Below, in pieces: positions 32,079 through 41,144 of a stretch of DNA of 64,000 nucleotides. The stretch is from the NCBI GenBank assembly GCA_038380435.1, contig JAWZYU010000011.1, forward strand, positions 74,335,501 through 74,399,500. The letters run 5' to 3'. The position numbers and the translations under genes are program-made. The number at the start of each line of letters is the position of its first letter. The first letter of the stretch is position 1. The notes under the pieces were generated by a model. It had not been told where the DNA came from and searched no databases. It saw only the letters and a list, made by a program, of their open reading frames with translations. Origin of the DNA: Ryuthela nishihirai (lineage: Eukaryota > Arthropoda > Arachnida > Araneae > Heptathelidae).

Positions 32079-32326
32079 GTTAAAATATTCTGAAAAAAAT
32101 TCATCGCTGACACGGCGGGAATCGAACCCACATCTCTCCAGATTCATGCCAGAGTGCACTACCATTGTACCATGCCTCGGACAATAAAATCTTTCAGAAT
32201 AAGAATTCTGAAAGATTTCATTGTCCAAGGCATGATACAATTGTAGTGCGCTCTGGCATGAATCTGGAGAGATACGGGTTCGATTCCCGCCGTGTCAGCG
32301 ATGGATTTTTTTCAGAATATTTTAAC
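32079..32326. repeat. 248-bp inverted repeat carrying a tRNA-like sequence in each arm
   Basis: The arms (32079-32197 and 32208-32326, about 115 bp each) are near-identical reverse complements. Each contains a tRNA-like unit facing outward: 'atg-tacaattgtagtgcgc', a 'ctggcatgaatctgg' arm and B-box gggttcgattcccgcc, followed by gtgtcagcgatg and a T-run. A-box and B-box spacing (about 32 bp) fits a standard short-variable-arm tRNA. Upstream residues do not pair fully with the 3' end of an acceptor stem, so it is a tRNA-derived repeat and not a tRNA gene. It could be two SINE heads or a fold-back element. Confidence 0.8.
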
Positions 32327-32851
32327 TAATGTTCGAATTCTATCTCTACAGGTAATATGTGTATTTACTATGGATTGAAAGCTTGTTGTTTTCATTTAAT
32401 AACTGATGTAACATTTCAACTGTTCCCAATACAGTTTTACTGTGATGATGCAATATTTAATAATGAATCATACTTATCATATTCAAACCAGATCAGTAGA
32501 GTGGTTCAACTTTAAGGTGCTTATTGAAGTTTGACCTAATCTGCTTAATTTTGCACATAGTACAAGGAATCCACTTTTCATTATGTTAAATTTCAGTCAG
32601 AATTTATAAATATAGAAAGTCAAAATTTAAGAAAAGTAATGAATCTAACATGCATGCAGATGGGTTGTCATTACATAAGACTGTTCTCTGAAAGTTGTTG
32701 CAGAATTTAAATACTACATTTAGAACCCTTTTTTTCCAGTTTTTTGTATATGTTGTTTGGAATCTCTCCACTATTTTTCTAGATATTAGTCATGGGTAAG
32801 TCACAACAACTAGATATTAGTCATGGGTAAGTCACAATCTGTGAAACCAGG

Positions 32852-33187
32852 TACATATCCAGGATTAGTTTTGGGGATATAGCTTTGGTGGTGGTGGTGG
32901 TGGTGGGGGTCGAGTAAGTTTCCCAATTACTAAAATATTCCACCAAACAGAAAGGTTAAAATGATATTCAATATGGAATTAGGTTTTATAACTTTTTTTT
33001 AATTTTTAAGTCTATTTTTAGTGTTAGACATAAAATATGGGGGAAAATAAAATGATACAATGAGAGACGTTTTGGATTTCAAATCAGGTAGATAAGTTTG
33101 AGATTTAGTATTAGATGACAGGATTTTCGGATGGGTGGGGGTGGGTGGGTCTGAACTCTTACCCCCTCTTTGGTTACATCCCTGCCT
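32852..33187 (+). mobile_element. Interspersed repeat R1, copy 2 (hAT-like MITE candidate)
   Basis: Starts caggtacatatccagg and ends, reverse complement, CAGGCAGGGATGTAACC, giving CAG-initiated short imperfect TIRs as in hAT elements. Flanks (tgtgaaac and aaacaaac) match in only part of an 8-bp TSD. About 336 bp, non-coding, with a GGT run and G-rich right part. Related copies at 28080 and 62140. Confidence 0.5.
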
Positions 33188-34051
33188 GAAACAAACAACA
33201 TGACTTTCAAAATGAAAGTGAAGTATCTGAAGTACCAAATAATGCAACAAAGTACTTGAAGTACCATGGACTGTAATAGAACACTTGAAAAATCAAGTGC
33301 CAATTGCAGTATATGAAATGGTGCTACAGATAAATATATTATGTATTGCCAGTCATGCAAAGAAGATATCATCAATACAAATGCATCTAAAATAACACAC
33401 TAAAATTAGTCCAGAAACATATTTGGTGTTGAGTATCAAAAGTCTTTTTTTTTTGCAGTATCATTAATTGAGCATTCCAATACTTGATTCAAAATTGTCA
33501 CGATAACACTGAGAATATTTGCCCAATTTGTTTTCTTTACAATTGATCCTAACATTGTAAATTATACTGGCAGCATTACAGATTAACAAAATCTAAACCT
33601 TTTGTAACAATGAAAAAATTGTAGTTTTTTTTCTCAAAAAGAATAAAAAGAAATAGGAAACAAGGATATTAAGAGATCAATTATGTTTTATAAGGCAAAA
33701 TATTCAAAATGTAACAGAAAACTACATAACAAAGTTATAGTTCCATGTAATTTTGTGCGCCATCTAAAATCTTCTGAGTGGCCATCAGTAGCAAGTCTAA
33801 TTTGAAACTACTCTTAAAGATAAGTTCATTTACATTACTTGGTTTCAATTTGCAGCTACACTAATTGCACTCAATTTGGTTGTCACAAATGATGATAATA
33901 AAACCCCCATTTTCTTCCCACTTCAAGAAAAAATTATTCTTTAATGAAAAATGTCCTACATTTTGAAATACTGCAGGTCACCCAAAAAGCCGACAAACTT
34001 TCCAAAAAAAATTAGAGAAAGCTTATTACACATACTGACAGACAGAACAAC
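33188..34051. other. No feature recognised
   Basis: AT-rich; may be the 3' flank of the exon pair at 34052-34523. A plus-strand frame at 33951-34175 is the shadow of the minus-strand exon. Confidence 0.3.
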
Positions 34052-34162
34052 TTATGAGATGTTTATAGACTTAAAACAGCTAAGAACAGCTTCTATCCTC
34101 TCTTCAAGAGTTAATCTCCCTTCTCTCAGAGAAAATAATTTTTTCATTACTTTATGTAAGTA
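34052..34162 (-). CDS. Putative terminal exon of host gene (unidentified)
   Basis: Minus-strand exon after acceptor ttcagtatgtacag. It reads 'YLHKVMKKLFSLREGRLTL' then 'EERIEAVLSCFKSINIS' and ends at TAA (34054-34052). Only this phase is open, and it is exactly the phase handed over by the exon at 34428-34523, across a 265-bp intron with gtgagt...tacag. All-helical, charged. It is either the C-terminus of a protein or an exon with a disabling stop. No polyadenylation signal was identified. Confidence 0.55.
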   Translation of the reverse strand, partial: YLHKVMKKLFSLREGRLTLEERIEAVLSCFKSINIS

Positions 34163-34427
34163 CTGTACATACTGAAAAACTTGTTTGTAATTAAAGCTTT
34201 TTAAACTGTGTTTGAAAACTTTTAAATGTGTATTTTCAAATAAAATTTTTTACAACTACTACTTATAAGTTTTCTATTGCAAGCATGTTAAAAAAAAATC
34301 AATGAAGGCTTAAAATACCATGCAATTTCAGTGGAAGCCATTGTTAAAGCACCTTTAATGAATATCACAAGCTAGTTAGTATTAACAAAAAAAGACATTC
34401 ATAAATAAATTATCGCTATATACTCAC

Positions 34428-34523
34428 CTTTTTTAAATTAATATGAGAATTGGAAACCTTATCATATAACTTATCTAGTGAATATGCTCCTTGAGAGATC
34501 ATAAGCTCAATAATATCTTTGGA
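34428..34523 (-). CDS. Putative internal exon of host gene (unidentified)
   Basis: The 96-bp (32-codon, phase 0-0) minus-strand exon has acceptor gaccagcatag and an ideal donor aaaag/gtgagtata. It reads 'SKDIIELMISQGAYSLDKLY' then 'DKVSNSHINLKK'. Short helical repeat-like sequence, unique in the window. It joins in frame to 34052-34162. The gene identity is unknown; further exons should lie to the right. Confidence 0.6.
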
Positions 34524-34868
34524 CTATGCTGGTCAATGGACTATTCTACAGCAATGCTGATGAAAATGCAAAACTTATGAAAAGTCAAAAATTAGTCTGT
34601 TGACAGAAATATTCATTTTTTAGGATTTTTCATATTATTTTATTCTACATATTTTAAGGTTGGAAATATACAGCTGGATAGAGAAATTTTATTCTATCTT
34701 TTATCTCTCTTCTTATCTTTAATTTCAGTAAACAATTAAAATTTATCAGAAATTTGAAAGAAACTTTCACACATTGCAGGTGAAACAATGCTGGTAAACA
34801 AAACTAAATCATAAACTGGCATTAACTTCATATATTAGTCAGAAAATTATTTGCAAATTACTCTTGGG

Positions 34869-35174
34869 CAGGCGTGGGCAAACTAACAGCCTGCCACATC
34901 TTTTCTGTCAGCCCATGAGCTACTGCTCACAAAGAAATTAAATTTGCAAGAGAAAAAAAACGTATAGAGGACAAAAAATCCAACTTCTGTGAAGCAAATT
35001 TTAATAAAAACAATTAATTTTAATAAATTTATATTGCTTATGTTTCAACTTTAGTTTTTTTTTTGTTTGTTTTCAATATACATAAGTTATTGATTATATA
35101 ATTCTTTGCAGCCTGCCATTCCATTTCAGGTTTCTATGCAGCCCTTCAGCTAAAAACATTTGCTCAGGTCTGCT
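34869..35174. mobile_element. hAT-type MITE with 8-bp TSD
   Basis: Begins caggcgtgggcaaac; the reverse complement of the right end reads cagacctgagcaaa. The exact 8-bp TSD ctcttggg is at 34861-34868 and 35175-35182, with one extra ct beside the right end. About 304 bp, non-coding, AT-rich core. End motif similar to the fragment at 1-253. Confidence 0.8.
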
Positions 35175-35576
35175 CTCTTGGGTAAAGCTCAGGTCCAGAT
35201 CTAGATCTAGAGGGAGGGTGCCATAACCCATGTCCATTGCCCCATCCCCTAGACTATATATATTTTCCATTATTTATATATTATATATTTTAATGCAGCA
35301 AAAACTGAACTGATTTTAATAATAAAAACTAGTAATTTCAGTAGTTTTAGATTCAACATTTCAGCATTCCTTTTCATTAAAAACAAGCAAACATATACAG
35401 TATTTTGTTTGTTGGCCATTAGTAATTAAATGATACTGAGTAATAGGCCACATCAGTTAAAATATATGATTCAAGCCCAAGCTTATAAGATTCAACAACT
35501 ACTAATTTATTTTTAAAAGACAAATTAATTTTTACTCTTTCATCCAAAAATAATTTATTTTCTCAATATTCTTGAT

Positions 35577-35658
35577 ATATACTGCTCACAAAAATTAGGG
35601 GATATATTATCGCTTCATATTCATTTTGAAATATCCCCTAATTTTTGTGAGCAGTATA
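35577..35658. mobile_element. 82-bp snap-back MITE (mariner-like)
   Basis: Perfect inverted repeats of about 27 bp (atatactgctcacaaaaatt...) with an about 25-bp loop, flanked by TA. Structure and TA flanks fit a tiny Tc1/mariner-type MITE. Confidence 0.7.
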
Positions 35659-35954
35659 TTTCAATTATGCTTCACCTGACTAAAAATTTTAAGAACCTTT
35701 GTTTCAAGATGGATCAATGTAATTTTTAAACATTAACAGTAACATTGTTTGACAGAACTGTATGGATCAGAGTGCAATTGAAATATGTTATATTAGAAAT
35801 AGAATAGTGAATGACGAAGAAAATGACAAACTTTCTATTTATTCCACAAAAACTGAATTTTAATAATAATTTTATATCTGTTACTGACTACTGGAAAAGG
35901 GTACAGAATTATCATTTACATTTTCTTTCACTCATTCACTCACCCACTTACATA

Positions 35955-36400
35955 ATCATCAAGCAACCAACAGCTACAGAAGTCCAACCAGGCAGTGTAA
36001 TTTAGTTCTCCAAACATGTCTGTCATGAGCTACAGCTGCTGCATATGGCCACTACAGGCCAATTATAACAAGATCCTGTTTGACACTGTCTATCCACCAC
36101 ATCATAGGTCTTCCTCCTTTTCTGAGGCCTTTAAGTACACTGTTCACAACTTTATTCACTAATCTACAGTTATGCATATGGGCAACATGGCCAAAACCAA
36201 CACAATCTCTCTCTGGAAAATATGCTACTCAAAGTTGGTTGTTGACTCCTTTTGCTTAACTTCATCCTTACTTACAAAGTCAAACCACCTAATGCTTAAG
36301 ATACTGTGTAAACATCTAGAATCAAACTTCCTGCTTACAAAGAGTTTAAGTTTCCCTACCATAAGTAACTTTAGACAGAACTAAACTATAATACAGCATA
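35955..36400 (-). pseudogene. RTE 3' fragment
   Basis: Minus-strand piece of the RTE C-terminal region: complements of 'RLRWFGHVAHM', the GRPRMRW-type segment (here decayed) and the tail near the tggttggacttc 3' UTR. Its 3' end lies at about 35955 without a clear (GAT)n tract. Diverged, about 80% similar by eye, so older than the 13431 and 48532 copies. Confidence 0.8.
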
Positions 36401-36463
36401 TCATTATACAAATATGCTTAACAAATGCAAGTAGCACCAAATTTCTTACATTGCTCCCTTTAA

Positions 36464-36602
36464 CCCTTTTACTACCATACCAGCTCAAAATAGCAGAGAT
36501 TTTAAATGGACTCAACTACTCAATGTTGTACCTTCTTCTTAACTACCTCTTATCTCCTACCTGAAATGTGGGCCATTTTGAGCAGGTATGGTAGTGAAAG
36601 GG
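36464..36602. mobile_element. Short TTAA-flanked MITE (piggyBac-type), copy 2
   Basis: 139 bp between TTAA at 36460-36463 and 36603-36606. Inverted ends ccctttt-actaccatacc and, reverse complement, CCCTTTCACTACCATACCTG, about 28 bp. Same family as 26091-26211. Confidence 0.8.
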
Positions 36603-36606
36603 TTAA

Positions 36607-36990
36607 ATTGTGCTTGAGCATGTCCAGCATTCTTCATGCATGAAAGTTCCTTTTACCATTTTGCAAATGATGGCCCTGTACAAGAGAAGTTTTTTCCACA
36701 CACACTAAAAATTTGAGGGAACAGTCAACCAAGAATTGCTGGTAATGGGTTTCTGGCTCGAATGTATTGCTCCCCTTCATCCACAGATGCTCAATAGGGT
36801 TCAAATCCAGAGAGTAAGAGGGCCATTCGAGGGCTGCAAACTCACTGGAATGCTCCTCCAACCAGTCCTTTTAGGGTGAATATATATATATATAGGGTGG
36901 TGCCATTAGGCACTGTTTAACCAAGGTCATTCTGATGTTGCTGAGGGGCAACATAGAAGACACTGTGTTGTGGGAAATGGATAGCCATGT
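36607..36990 (-). pseudogene. Tc1-like transposase remnant
   Basis: Minus-strand frame 36861-36634 contains 'WPSYSLDLNPIEHLW', the third catalytic residue (Glu) region of Tc1 transposases, with a short C-terminal tail. To the right, 36930-36985 has 'gtgttgtgggaaatggatag', which also occurs at 40042-40063 in another Tc1 relic, representing the preceding Asp region. Badly decayed; no TIRs found. Confidence 0.65.
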
Positions 36991-37007
36991 TGTTACGATT
37001 ATGATGA

Positions 37008-37067
37008 ATATTGTTAAAAAGTGAGATTGAAGTAGATTTAACTGAGATCTTTAAATTATCTTCAGTC
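37008..37067. repeat. 60-bp direct repeat, left copy
   Basis: atattgttaaaaagtgagat... matches 39597-39656 with about four differences. The pair brackets a THAP-like fragment, a piggyBac element and a SINE-A. Confidence 0.8.
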
Positions 37068-37196
37068 ACTAAGTTATAATGTCATAATGGGAATAACTAA
37101 GCTAAATGATTACAAAATTGTCCATTCTTTAGTGCCTTTCTTTCTTCTTCACTTGGTGAATCTTTCTCTCTGTGAAGTATTTCAGGTAATTTTTTT

Positions 37197-37712
37197 ATCA
37201 TGACGAACTGTGCAGTAGCAAAATACACGAATAATTCTTCTAAGAATAAGAAAAGCAATGTTTCATATACATTTCCATCAGAAGCAAAAACTAATATGAA
37301 GTGGCTGCTGCAGTGTCGGCATGAAGATAAATTTGATGCGCAGCATGCTAAGATATATAGTAAACATTTTTCAGATGCCTGTTACGATTTTGGCCTATGA
37401 AGCAAACTCTTAGGATTATCTTTTATATGTAAACTAAATGATAATACCATTCCATATATAAAAAAAAATTGCACATGAAAATTCAGTCTTCTTCTTGAAG
37501 ACCAATTCTATTCCATCCAAACTATTGTTATCTCGAGAAAGCACCCAAAAGATCGCGACTCTGAAGTGAAAACCGATCGTTCTGAAAATTATGACACTTT
37601 GCCTAATAAAAAAAGTAGTATTATCTTAGGCAATAGGTTAAATACTTTGTCTTATTCAGATGTAGGGAGCCCCTCACTGGAGCCTAATTTCACCATGATC
37701 TTACATTAACTT
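37197..37712 (+). pseudogene. THAP-domain (P-element/THAP9-like) gene fragment
   Basis: The frame 37200-37397 reads 'MTNCAVAKYTNNSSKNKKSN', then 'SYTFPSEAKTNMKWLLQCRH' and 'KIYSKHFSDACYDFG'. This follows the THAP layout (N-terminal C-x2-4-C, FP, W, then C-S-x-HF), but two of the zinc ligands appear as Tyr (AKY and IYS). Shifted frames afterwards include 'LNDNTIPYI', like the K-L-K-x-x-A-V-P-T-I segment after THAP domains, and a Ser/Asp-rich part to about 37710. It is a dead copy of a P-element-type transposase or a THAP gene. Confidence 0.6.
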
Positions 37713-38400
37713 GAACTTATATTGCATTGCTTCATGAGAATAAAAACTTTTGTCAGTGCATCAGAGTCTACACATTAAAAAAAATTAGAGTAGCAGTTTC
37801 AAATTGCTATTAAAAAACAGTAAAGCTGAAAGGGGAAATTTCTGCATTTCAAGAAAGATTATGATCAAAGCAACAACAGTAGAATAAATATAAATACAAA
37901 TTGAATCAAAACTTCGGAATTAGTCAAAATAGAAAAAAATGAAAAAGCAGATATTGGATTCCTCCAGGAGAAAATTTTTTAATAAACTGAAAACCATATT
38001 GAGGTGAGGTCAAATTAAATGTCATTTGGATGGGGAAAAAATTAAATCATTATTCACCGTGGCAAAAAAAAATTAATTTTAAGAGCAAGATCGACAGAAT
38101 AATTTCCCCAGAATTATCTAATACAAATTCTGTAGTATTTTATATGAAGTACAAATGATATAATTATGATATCCATAATATCAAAGGGTCATTTCATTAG
38201 GTACAGTTCCAAATATGTCAATAGCAATGCAGATCCAGAACTCAGTATCTCCTTAAATATGCTTTTTATGGAAAAATATAATTGATATAAATTTCAAGAA
38301 CTCAAGCAAACCTATTTAAATCTCGGTTTCTAATAATTTAGTGTTCAGTATTTCAAGAGTTGTGGAGGCTGAAACACTTAGCTCGTTCTGCAAACTATCA
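37713..38400. other. No feature recognised
   Basis: AT-rich, no supported frame; may be decayed THAP-element sequence. Confidence 0.25.
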
Positions 38401-38404
38401 TTAA

Positions 38405-39166
38405 CACGTTGACTGCCATATGAATCTCATATGATTCACACTTAATTTGCTCCTGAGGCCGAGTGAATCGTCTGTGCTTCACATACAAATTTGTAGTTAA
38501 GGGCTCATGTATCAGTTGCACTTCACACTAGAATGCATTGCTTATGGGAAATACAAGAGTATGGTCTGAGGAACGAATCTATGGTCCTAGCACGGTGAAA
38601 TTTCGACTAAAGTATATTGTAGGGATCAATGAAATAGTCTAGCATTTTGTACTTACTATATTGAATTGCGGTGCTAAATAAAATAAGAAAATACTGTATA
38701 TTTACTAAACGAAACAGTGTATTTTGAAAATACAATCTCAAACAAAAGCAAACATTCCAAAACTAAAAACATAGAAATATAACATGTATTGTTATTTTAC
38801 TTCACATATGTCAAGAATACTCGAATAATAAAATTTATAAAGTGCATTCGTGTACAACAGTAAAACAAGGAACACAATAATATTTGTCGCATTGAACACA
38901 TTTCCAGCAAGTCCATGTTGCTTTGGAAGCTGCATATTTTCTATTATTTCCTTGTATCATATGGCCTATAGATAAAAAAAGCGTTCTCAGGCCGCGTGAA
39001 GCACATGTGATTCACACTTTCAAAGTTTGTTTTTAAGCAAAAAATTTATAAAAATTATATAAACTGATATTGTATAGCAATTTAAAGCTGATTTTAGTTG
39101 TTTTAACAAAAAAAAAGATGTGGCCCGAGGACTCAAAAATTTTCAAACATTGCAGCAGTCAACGTG
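38405..39166 (-). mobile_element. piggyBac-like element (internally deleted)
   Basis: 762 bp between TTAA at 38401-38404 and 39167-39170. Ends cacgttgactgc at left and, reverse complement, cacgttgactgctgc at right are inverted repeats. Subterminal repeats gattcacac/gtgaagcacat occur near both sides. Contains the 3' end of a piggyBac-type transposase on the minus strand. Confidence 0.85.
38835..38966 (-). pseudogene. piggyBac transposase C-terminal cysteine-rich domain
   Basis: Minus-strand frame ending in TAA at 38835: 'TWTCWKCVQCDKYYCVPCF' followed by 'TVVHECTL'. The C-x2-C-x2-C-x4-C-x2-C...H pattern fits the C-terminal cross-brace zinc domain with which piggyBac transposases bind their ends. 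Everything upstream (catalytic DDD core) is deleted. Its position inside a TTAA-flanked element supports the assignment. Confidence 0.75.
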
Positions 39167-39352
39167 TTAAAAATTAGCAAAAAAATTAATCTAATTGTTA
39201 CACCACTGCTGAAAACATTCTTAGATGTATTAATAAAGTAGCATAACAGTAATTGCTTTAGTTTTAACTTGGTTTTATTAACTTTTGAGAGAAATTATTC
39301 AAATTGGAATTATTACTGTTAAATAGTTATATTTCCTTAAGATTTTTCCTTT

Positions 39353-39567
39353 AAATAATAAATAAATAAATATAAATAAATACCCCCTCAAGCAGCTGCT
39401 TGCCACAGAGGTCTGACAGGAGCCTGTCAGTTTATATGCCAAAGTAGAGGGTCTGAGAGGATGGCAGGACCTCAGCAGAAAAACGACACAAACAGCCATG
39501 CCTTACCCAGGACTCGAACCCAGGTCCCTTAGATCAGTAGTCAAGCATGCTAAACACTCGGCCATGG
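39353..39567 (-). mobile_element. SINE-A, copy 4
   Basis: Minus-strand head at 39567-39500 (catggccgagtgtttagc, B-box gggttcgagtcctgg), body and (AAAT)n tail at 39355-39386. Confidence 0.9.
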
Positions 39568-39596
39568 GATGGCTGACTCCTTTAAATAGCGAACAA

Positions 39597-39656
39597 ATAT
39601 TGTTAAAAAGTGAGATTGAAATAGATTTAACTGAGAACTTTCAATTATCTTCAGTC
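39597..39656. repeat. 60-bp direct repeat, right copy
   Basis: Second copy of 37008-37067, same orientation, 2.59 kb away. Confidence 0.8.
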
Positions 39657-39954
39657 TTACTCTTTCAAAAAAAAAATGCTTATTTAAGATGTTACTGAGT
39701 TCTGCATCTATTGATAAAAAACTGAAATGTACCTAATAGTAAAGTGGCCACTTAGGGCATATTTATGACAAATATTTTACTGATAGCTAGATAGACTTTA
39801 AACAGTTAACAAAATTGAAATTGCAATTTTACATTTTTTTTGTCAACAGAAATCCATCTTACTGTATACTTCTTATAAGGTTTGTTCATCATTGTCTCCT
39901 CGTTGGATGACAAAACTTCTAGTCAATGATTGTCAAGAAATACTCTCTCGCTGA

Positions 39955-40800
39955 GTGGCACCACCCACTCTTCATTCACCCCGAGTCCTTTGCCAAACAG
40001 GAGTGATGAGATAGGCTGTTGTCTAGTTGAAAGAAGGCATCCTGTTGTGGGAAATGGATAGTCATGAATGGGTAAAAATGGTTGGAGGGTATGACAACAT
40101 AGCCTTGTGCAGTGATGATGATGTCAATAGGTACAAGAGGCCCCAAGGTAGTCCACGTAAAAATGCACAGAACATTACACCATCCACCAGCCTGTAATAC
40201 CCCAACTTGACAGTTGGGGGTCCATGGCCTCATGTAGTCTATGTCACACACACACACATAATCTCTCTTTGGCATGTTGTAGCTGGAACCTCAATTCAAT
40301 GGACCAAGCTACCCGTTTCTAGTTGTCCACAGTCCATTGGCATGTTCCTTCACTCATTGCAGCCTTATAAGCCCAGAAACATGCTGTTAATAAGGGTACT
40401 TGATGTGGCTGTCAGCTTCCATAGCCCAGTCATGCAGTTGTATGTTGAATTGTCTTTGCACAACCCTTAATAATTGCCCTGTTGTTGAATGCTGACTTTA
40501 TCATCTGCACTGTGGCTCTCCTTTATGACAAAGGAGAAGCAGCACTCACCTCGGACATCAATGGCCTGGTTAAAACCACATCTTTTCTGGTGGCTACAAG
40601 TTTTGCCAGTTTTGATATAGTCCTGTTACACGCATGCAAGGGTCGCACTGGATGTCCCAGATGTCTGCAGATATGGAGCACCACATCCTCCTTGCAACAA
40701 CTATCTGCCCATGATTGAACTCAATCAGATCACCGTGGTTACCCATCATAACAGTTGCAGGTAAACTACACAGCAGTTAGGTATCTAACCTATTTATAGC
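39955..40800 (-). pseudogene. Tc1-like transposase remnant
   Basis: Minus-strand frame 40275-39976 has 'AGGWCNVLCIFTWTTLGPLVP' in part (the 'GGG.VMVWG.F...GPLV' motif between the first and second catalytic Asp). It then has 'HFYPFMTIHFPQQDAFFQLD', with the second Asp at the end. The complement of 40280-40730 continues the N-terminal half in broken frames. Related to the fragment at 4995-5447. The third catalytic residue and TIRs are not recognisable. Confidence 0.65.
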
Positions 40801-40960
40801 CCGAAAGGGGTTTCAGCTGGCCACATTATTTTGGCAAAGTTAAGCAAGTTTGTGGATGGGTGCAGTGTATATAATAAATTGTGCTTTCAGTATACGATTG
40901 CATACAAATATATTTATAAATTGTGAAATAAGAGAGAACTGAAATTATTACACAACTTAC

Positions 40961-41000
40961 TTTTCAGCTAAATCGAATAATCCACATTCAATATTTCCTT
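40961..41000 (-). CDS. Possible 40-bp exon of host gene
   Basis: Minus strand: acceptor aaattttag, donor gtaagttg; only one phase is open, reading 'GNIECGLFDLAE'. It may belong to the same gene as 34428-34523, but so short a block could be chance. Confidence 0.3.
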
Positions 41001-41103
41001 CTAAAATTTAAAGAAAATTACATTGTGAGAAAAATGGTACTGTTTATTTTTCAATCGCTTTTCATAATTTATTTGTTTTTATAAGTTGCTACATAAAAGC
41101 TTA

Positions 41104-41144
41104 TTAAATTAACACCATTCATGTTTACTATGGGCTATTTGGTA
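41104..41144. repeat. 41-bp exact repeat, copy 1
   Basis: ttaaattaacaccattcatg... identical to 42932-42972. Confidence 0.85.
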
